Notes under the pieces: generated by a model | Told to the model about the DNA's origin: nothing | What the model saw: only the letters and a program-made list of their open reading frames with translations | Database searches by the model: none | Program-made: the position numbers and the translations under genes | Part shown: positions 5,604-9,985 of the stretch, in pieces | Layout of the letters: the number at the start of each line of letters is the position of its first letter | How positions within the stretch are numbered: position 1 is the stretch's first letter | DNA from: Agrobacterium fabrum | GTDB taxonomy: Bacteria > Pseudomonadota > Alphaproteobacteria > Rhizobiales > Rhizobiaceae | Reading direction: 5' to 3' | DNA: 9,985 nt | Assembly: GCA_003241215.1 (NCBI GenBank) | Contig: QFOL01000135.1 | Coordinates: 1 to 9,985 of the forward strand

Positions 5604-6614
5604 ATGACTGTGAGAATTGGTGTCGTCGGCACCGGCGCAATCGGGCGCGATCACGCCCGCCGTATCAACAAGGTTCTGGGCGGCGCGAAGATCGTTGCGC
5701 TGAGCGACGTCAACCGCGCCTCGGCCGAGGCGGTCAAAAACGACATCGCCCCGGATGCCGTCGTTTTCGCCACCGGCGAAGAGCTGATCGCATCGCCGGA
5801 CGTCGATGCCGTGCTCGTCACCTCATGGGGTGCGACGCATGAGCAATATGTGCTGGCGGCGATTGCCGCCGGCAAGCCGTGCTTCTGCGAAAAGCCACTG
5901 GCGACGACGGCCGCGGGCGCAAAGCGCATTGTCGACGCCGAGGTGGCGCATGGCAAGCGGCTGGTGCAGGTGGGTTTCATGCGGCGGTATGATGCCGGCT
6001 ATATTGCGCTGAAAAAGATCGTGGACACGAAGATCGGCGCACCGATCATCGTTCATGCCGCCCATCGCAATCCCACGGTTCCGGAACAATATGTGACGCC
6101 GATGGCGATCAACGATACGTTTGTTCACGAAATCGACGTGCTGCGCTGGCTGCTTGATGACGATTACGTCTCCGCCCGCGTCCTCTTCCCCCGCTCCGCC
6201 GCGCGCAGCCATGCGAAGCTGAAGGACCCGCAGATCGTCATTCTGGAGACGGCGAAGGGCACGATCATCGACGTCGAAATCTTTGTCAATTGCCATTATG
6301 GCTACGATATCCAGTGCCAGGTGGTGGGCGAGGACGGCATTGCCAGCCTGCCTGAGCCGATGTCGGTGCAGACCCGCCTCGGCGCCAAGCTGCAGAACGA
6401 TATCCTCACCGACTGGAAAGACCGCTTCATCGCCAGCTACGATGTCGAATTGCAGGACTTCATCCATGCGGCGGCGAAGGGCACGGCATCGGGACCCAAC
6501 TCCTGGGACGGCTACGTGGCCGCCATCACCTCCGACGCCTGCGTGGCCGCGCAGGAAACGGACGGGGCGGCAGTTGAAATCAAGCTTCCCATCCGTCCCG
6601 CCCTTTATCAGTGA
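5604..6614 (+). CDS. iolG: Inositol 2-dehydrogenase / D-chiro-inositol 3-dehydrogenase
   Basis: Cytoplasmic NAD-dependent dehydrogenase of the Gfo/Idh/MocA family that oxidises myo-inositol to 2-keto-myo-inositol; the Bacillus enzyme also accepts D-chiro-inositol. The Rossmann motif GTGAIG is at residues 9-14. Catalytic Lys97 lies in FCEKPLATT, and Asp171 and His175 in [10 protein letters not shown] complete the expected triad. Further IolG signatures are [12 protein letters not shown] near 122-133, AHRNPT near 153-158, [10 protein letters not shown] in the C-terminal sheet domain, and WDGY near the end. Resemblance to Bacillus IolG runs along all 336 residues, so this is more specific than a generic oxidoreductase call. 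ATG 5604 is chosen over a far upstream frame start at 5511 because it begins directly at the Rossmann strand (TVRIGVVG) and has TGAGG 9 bases upstream, overlapping the iolH stop. Paralogues acting on scyllo-inositol exist, so the exact stereoisomer is open. Confidence 0.9.
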   Translation: MTVRIGVVGTGAIGRDHARRINKVLGGAKIVALSDVNRASAEAVKNDIAPDAVVFATGEELIASPDVDAVLVTSWGATHEQYVLAAIAAGKPCFCEKPLATTAAGAKRIVDAEVAHGKRLVQVGFMRRYDAGYIALKKIVDTKIGAPIIVHAAHRNPTVPEQYVTPMAINDTFVHEIDVLRWLLDDDYVSARVLFPRSAARSHAKLKDPQIVILETAKGTIIDVEIFVNCHYGYDIQCQVVGEDGIASLPEPMSVQTRLGAKLQNDILTDWKDRFIASYDVELQDFIHAAAKGTASGPNSWDGYVAAITSDACVAAQETDGAAVEIKLPIRPALYQ

Positions 6615-6622
6615 GGTCTTTT

Positions 6623-7408
6623 ATGCGTTTTGCCATCAACCACATCACCGCGCCGAAGCTCTCCCTTGAGGCGTTCTTCGCGACAGCCCGCGAACTCGGC
6701 CTTACCGAAGTCGAAATCCGCAACGACCTGCCTGACGTCGTCGGCACGGTGGGGCCGGCAGCCGTGAAGGCGGCGGCCGAAAAGGCCGGCGTGACGATCA
6801 TCTCTATCAATGCGCTTTATCCCTTCAACGTCTGGTCGGGCGACCTGCCTGCGCGGGCCGTCGCCATGGCCGATTATGCGGCGGCAAGCGGCGCGAAAGC
6901 GCTGGTCATGTGCCCGCTCAACGACGGTACGCCGGTGTCCTTTGACGATCTCGTCACGGCGCTGAAGGCCATGAAGCCGATCCTTAGGGAACGTGGCCTC
7001 ACCGGTTTCGTCGAGCCGCTCGGTTTCCCGGTCTCGTCGCTGCGCACCAAGGCTGAAGCGATCAGGGCCATCGATGCGGCCGGTGGCGGCGATGTCTACA
7101 GGCTGGTGCACGACACCTTCCACCACCATCTCGCAGGTGAGACGGAGTTCTTCCCGGAGCGAACGGGACTGGTTCACATTTCCGGCGTGATCGATCCTGT
7201 TGTCTCCGTCGCCGACATGCTCGACGCCCACCGCGTTCTGGTGGATGGCGGCGACCGGCTGGAAAATATCGCCCAGATCAGGACACTTGAGGCGGCCGGT
7301 TACAAGGGACCCTACAGCTTCGAACCCTTCGCGGCGGAAGTGCACGAGCTGAAGGATCCGGCTGCTGCCGTAAGGAGCAGTATCGACCATATCTCCCGGG
7401 CGCTCTGA
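6623..7408 (+). CDS. iolI: IolI-like inosose isomerase (TIM barrel)
   Basis: TIM-barrel protein of 261 residues resembling IolI, which in Bacillus converts 2-keto-myo-inositol to 1-keto-D-chiro-inositol and so links the two inositol branches. Shared landmarks are VEIRND near 30-35, SINALYPFN near 61-69, FVEPLGFP near 129-136, DTFHHHLAGE near 164-173, VHISG near 184-188 and YSFEPF near 231-236. The predicted metal ligands Glu131, Asp164, His185 and Glu234 match the four-residue metal site of this family, so the enzyme should be active. ATG 6623 is chosen with GAGG 6 bases upstream; a GTG at 6611 overlapping the iolG stop would add four residues. It is the last gene of the operon, followed at once by a strong terminator. 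Sequence resemblance to Bacillus IolI is moderate, so a related sugar isomerase or epimerase activity is possible. Confidence 0.78.
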   Translation: MRFAINHITAPKLSLEAFFATARELGLTEVEIRNDLPDVVGTVGPAAVKAAAEKAGVTIISINALYPFNVWSGDLPARAVAMADYAAASGAKALVMCPLNDGTPVSFDDLVTALKAMKPILRERGLTGFVEPLGFPVSSLRTKAEAIRAIDAAGGGDVYRLVHDTFHHHLAGETEFFPERTGLVHISGVIDPVVSVADMLDAHRVLVDGGDRLENIAQIRTLEAAGYKGPYSFEPFAAEVHELKDPAAAVRSSIDHISRAL

Positions 7409-7415
7409 CCGCCTT

Positions 7416-7448
7416 GCCGCCTGCGGTTCGCCGCGGGCGGCGTTTCTT
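7416..7448 (+). terminator. Intrinsic terminator with TTCG tetraloop after iolI
   Basis: GCCGCCTGCGG (7416-7426) pairs with CCGCGGGCGGC (7431-7441) as an 11-bp stem with one T-G wobble, closed by a TTCG loop and followed by GTTTCTT. It starts 7 bases after the iolI stop and should end the operon, separating it from the second lacI gene. Confidence 0.85.
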
Positions 7449-7614
7449 GCGGGGGATTAAAAACCCAGAGAAATCAATTCCGCATTTACGGATGATGCTG
7501 TAGTCTTCCGGCGACGAGAGAGCAGCAGACAGGCACGGGTATTCTTCAGATCGACTGCGTGAGGCAGGCTTTCTGCCCGCACCGTCCGAAGTAGAGTGGT
7601 TGAATTTCCCCTTT

Positions 7615-8661
7615 ATGAAAATAGACAGGAAAACGACGCTTAAGGACGTGGCGCGGGAGGCGAATGTTTCGCTGAGCACGGCTTCGCATGCGATTAACGG
7701 CACTGCACCCCTGACCGTGCAGGTTCGCGAGCGGGTGCTGGAAGCGGCCCGCGCGCTCGGTTACCTCGAAAACCGCCGGCAGAAGGCGACGATCGCCACC
7801 TTGCGTGTCGTGCTTTTGGCCATGACCAATGATGCGGCACCGCAGAGCGATCTCAACATGGTCAGCTGGACGATGCTGAACGGCTTTCGGCGCGAATGCG
7901 AACGGCGCGGCATTCGCATCGTTCCCTATGTCAGCGCAACGAACCGGCTCGACCCCGTTGCGGTGGCGGCGGCGGCGGATGCCGACAATGTCGACGGTAT
8001 CGTGATCCTCAACGATGACAGGCCGCAGCTGGTCGAGGCGCTGGCTTCGCTTGCGCGGCCGGTGGTGCTGATCAATGGCGAGGACCCGGCCATGATCGTC
8101 GATACGGTGACGGCCGAGAACCGTTTTGGCGCGCGGCTCGGTATCGAACATCTGCTGTCGCTCGGCCATCGCAATATTCTGCACATCACATGGAAGGGCC
8201 GCACGACCATCCGCCGCCGTTACGATGGTTACAGCGACGCGTATCTCGCGGCAGGCCTCACTGTTCCCGCCGATATGGTCATCGAGGTGGAAAGTTACGA
8301 GCCGGAATGGGGCGAGGCCGCCATCCGCCGTCTGCTGGCCGAACAGCGGCCGCTCAGAAACGCCACGGCGATCTTCTGCGCCGCCGATAATCTGGCGCTC
8401 GGTTGTCTGAAGGCCTTGACGGAAGCCGGAATCCGGGTGCCGGACGATGTTTCGGTCTTGGGGTTTGACGATATCATGCCGGCGGCCTTCAGTGCGCCGC
8501 CGCTCAGCACCATCCAGTTGCCCGCCGACAGGCTGGGCGGCGCGGCGCTCGCGCTGCTGGAGCAGCGGCTTGTGGCGGCCGATCCGACGCGTCCGGCGCA
8601 CCGGCTGGAACTCGGTTGTCGGCTGGTGTTGAGGGGCAGCATAGCGTCGCCGCCGAAGTAG
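7615..8661 (+). CDS. LacI-family transcriptional regulator (classic type)
   Basis: Probable sugar-responsive repressor. The helix-turn-helix is at residues 8-28 (TLKDVAREANVSLSTASHAI), followed by the dimer/hinge segment RVLEAARALGY near 40-50. The sensor half is the common LacI/GalR type (Peripla_BP_3), with GIEHLLSLGHRNI in the middle, FCAADNLALGCLKAL and VPDDVSVLGFDD later, and 348 residues in total. ATG 7615 gives the standard N-terminal distance but has no clear ribosome site. A TTG at 7600 would add five residues and is also poorly supported. The 206-bp gap before it has its own space for a promoter after the iolI terminator, so it is probably a separate unit. It faces the minus-strand ABC permease convergently, so it may regulate that importer, the iol block, or genes elsewhere. 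Its sensor differs from the first LacI, suggesting a different ligand. Confidence 0.85.
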   Translation: MKIDRKTTLKDVAREANVSLSTASHAINGTAPLTVQVRERVLEAARALGYLENRRQKATIATLRVVLLAMTNDAAPQSDLNMVSWTMLNGFRRECERRGIRIVPYVSATNRLDPVAVAAAADADNVDGIVILNDDRPQLVEALASLARPVVLINGEDPAMIVDTVTAENRFGARLGIEHLLSLGHRNILHITWKGRTTIRRRYDGYSDAYLAAGLTVPADMVIEVESYEPEWGEAAIRRLLAEQRPLRNATAIFCAADNLALGCLKALTEAGIRVPDDVSVLGFDDIMPAAFSAPPLSTIQLPADRLGGAALALLEQRLVAADPTRPAHRLELGCRLVLRGSIASPPK

Positions 8662-8721
8662 GATCATAGGCCGTCTCTGCGGGCTGGTGGCAGAATGCCT
8701 GTTGGGCGACTAATTTTCTCG

Positions 8722-8835
8722 CCGTCATGCCGGACTTGATCCGGCATCCAGCCGACGCGCGTCTGCGCGGCGGAGAGACCCTTTCAGCCCAAGGACTTGG
8801 GCTGGCTGGATACCGGCTCAAGGCCGGTATGACGG
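8722..8835. repeat. Intergenic mosaic repeat, copy 2 (RIME-like palindromic element)
   Basis: Second copy of the element at 2068-2192, in the same orientation. Terminal CCGTCAT (8722-8728) and ATGACGG (8829-8835) are inverted. The left hairpin is ATGCCGGA-CTTGA-TCCGGCAT (8727-8747), and the right hairpin is ATACCGGC-TCAAG-GCCGGTAT (8810-8830). The core from CCAGCC (8748) through the GACGCGCGTC palindrome (8754-8763) and the CAGCCCAA/TTGGGCTG hairpin (8785-8804) is nearly identical to copy 1; only a spacer of about 15 bases differs. The arms differ in sequence between copies but keep stem length and loop. ATTTTCTCGCC directly precedes it (8713-8723), as in copy 1. It lies between two convergent genes, so it may also act as a bidirectional transcription stop. 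Confidence 0.82.
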
Positions 8836-8912
8836 GGTGGAGAGGTCTCGGTACCACATCATCCAATAGTCGATGCGGCTATGCTTCAAAGCGAGCATCC
8901 TCAAACCCCAAG

Positions 8913-9962
8913 TCACTTCATCCCCGTGCCGGCAATGCCCGTAGTGATGTAACGCTGCAGGAACAGGAACACGACGGTGACAGGCGCCAGGCTGAGGAAG
9001 GTCATGGCGAGGATATAGTGCCATTGCACCGAGAACTCGCCCTGGAAGGCGTTCAGCCCCACCTGCAGCGTGAAGTTTTCACGGCTGCTGAGAACGATCA
9101 GCGGCCAGAGGAAGTCGTTCCAGCGCCAGAGTACCGAGAAGATGGCGAGAACCGCAAGCGCCGGCGCCGTCAGCGGCAGGATGATGCGCCAGAAGATACG
9201 GAATTCGCTTGCCGCATCGACGCGGGCCGCCTCGATCAGCTCGTCGGGGATGGTCAGCATATATTGCCGGAGCAGGAACACGCCAGTCGGCGTCGCAACC
9301 GTCGGGATGATGACGCCCCAGAGATTGTCGACGAGGCCGACGCCGACGATGACGAGATAGGCGGGCACCATGACGACGGTGAGCGGGATCATCAGGGTGG
9401 AGATGATCAGCACGAAGATCGCCTTCTCGCCGCGGAAGCGGTATTTCGACAGCGCAAAGGCGGCCATGGCATTGACGATCAGCGTCAGGATGGTTGCGAC
9501 GAAGGTGACGAAGACCGAGTTCTTGAGGAAGGTCAGGAAGCTGAAGCGGGTCAGCGGATCGGTAAAGTTCTCCGTCGCGATGGTCAGTTTCTGGACGGGC
9601 GTTATTTCCCGCGTGTCGACGCTGACGGGTGGGCCGGGATTGGCGGGATCGACCATCTGGGCTTTCAGGCCGATGCGGCGGACCATGGCCATTTCCCGCT
9701 CCATGCCGTCGATGGGGGCTTTCCAGAGGCTGAGAGGTTTGTCGTAACCCTGCACTTCCACCTGCACGGCGGCGCGCGGCAGAAGGCTCGGCGGAAACCG
9801 GGTGATTTCGGCTTCCGGCTTCAGCGACGACATGGCGGCCCAGACAACCGGGATGAGGACGGCGAGCGTGCCGCCGATGAGCCAGACCCACGACAGGATA
9901 TCGGTGAGGCCGATCCGGCCGGGGCGGCGGGTGCGCGTGAGGAAGGAGACGGCGTTGGACAT
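8913..9962 (-). CDS. Carbohydrate ABC transporter permease, MalG family, with enlarged periplasmic loop
   Basis: Inner-membrane permease of a class CUT1 sugar importer. Membrane segments are visible near residues 22-46, 147-171, 181-206, 213-231, 267-291 and 317-338. The EAA loop that docks on the ATPase is at residues 244-263 (EAARVDAASEFRIFWRIILP), with Ala in place of the usual Gly after Asp249. MalG-type proteins are commonly near 280-300 residues; this one has 349, and the extra length is an apparent periplasmic insertion at about 62-128 between the first and second membrane segments. Such larger loops are known in alpha-glucoside (AglG-like) permeases, but the substrate cannot be read here. 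The start at 9962 has GGAG about 10 bases upstream on the minus strand. Partner genes (binding protein, MalF-type permease, ATPase) should lie beyond the right edge. It is convergent with the lacI gene. Confidence 0.87.
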   Translation of the reverse strand: MSNAVSFLTRTRRPGRIGLTDILSWVWLIGGTLAVLIPVVWAAMSSLKPEAEITRFPPSLLPRAAVQVEVQGYDKPLSLWKAPIDGMEREMAMVRRIGLKAQMVDPANPGPPVSVDTREITPVQKLTIATENFTDPLTRFSFLTFLKNSVFVTFVATILTLIVNAMAAFALSKYRFRGEKAIFVLIISTLMIPLTVVMVPAYLVIVGVGLVDNLWGVIIPTVATPTGVFLLRQYMLTIPDELIEAARVDAASEFRIFWRIILPLTAPALAVLAIFSVLWRWNDFLWPLIVLSSRENFTLQVGLNAFQGEFSVQWHYILAMTFLSLAPVTVVFLFLQRYITTGIAGTGMK

Positions 9963-9964
9963 GG

Positions 9965-9985
9965 TCAGGACTCCATCTTTTTGCC
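9965..9985 (-). CDS. 3' end of an upstream minus-strand gene (partial, tentative)
   Basis: On the minus strand, codons reading GKKMES followed by TGA end 2 bases before the ATG of the MalG-type permease. Tight spacing like this is usual for the MalF-type permease gene of the same operon. Only six codons are visible, so both the frame and the identity are guesses from context. Confidence 0.35.
   Translation of the reverse strand, partial: GKKMES

Noticed and set aside
7546..8667. Minus-strand open frame of 373 codons antisense to the second lacI gene
   Set aside because: Antisense shadow; the plus-strand LacI helix-turn-helix and sensor motifs are unambiguous.

Overview
The window looks like chromosomal DNA from an alphaproteobacterium of the Rhizobiaceae, most likely Agrobacterium/Rhizobium. 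The reasons are the high GC with strong GC3, a pcaIJF beta-ketoadipate operon, several LacI/ABC sugar modules, and two copies of a rhizobial-type intergenic mosaic repeat. This placement is inferred from gene content and protein resemblance; no database was searched.

Layout. Positions 1-1955 hold the end of a beta-ketoadipate operon: the last codons of a probable pcaI, then pcaJ and pcaF, followed by a hairpin. Positions 1956-2354 are intergenic and contain a 125-bp mosaic repeat (copy 1), an 18-bp palindrome and candidate operators. Positions 2355-7408 hold a LacI regulator, a periplasmic sugar-binding protein, and three genes recognisable as iolH, iolG and iolI. This run ends in a strong UUCG-loop intrinsic terminator. 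Positions 7615-8661 encode a second LacI regulator of a different subtype. Positions 8662-8912 carry mosaic repeat copy 2. The minus strand from 8913 to the right edge holds a MalG-type sugar permease and probably the last codons of another gene upstream of it.

How the genes work together. PcaIJ activates 3-oxoadipate to its CoA ester and PcaF cleaves it to succinyl-CoA and acetyl-CoA, the last steps of aromatic degradation through protocatechuate. The central cluster looks like an accessory inositol module. IolG oxidises myo-inositol or D-chiro-inositol to inososes, IolI interconverts inosose isomers, and IolH is the companion TIM-barrel protein of unknown role. The binding protein would capture the sugar. 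The rest of the iol pathway (iolE, iolD, iolB, iolC, iolA) and the matching ATPase and permease are not in the window. D-chiro-inositol or a similar inositol isomer is therefore a reasonable but unproven substrate. The first LacI probably controls this module: an identical 15-bp sequence centred on a TGGATTCCA palindrome lies both before its own gene and before the binding-protein gene.

The most notable non-coding signals are the two mosaic repeats. Their cores are almost identical and they lie in the same orientation, bracketing the inositol/LacI block. Their outer hairpin arms have different sequences in the two copies, yet each arm still pairs perfectly with itself.
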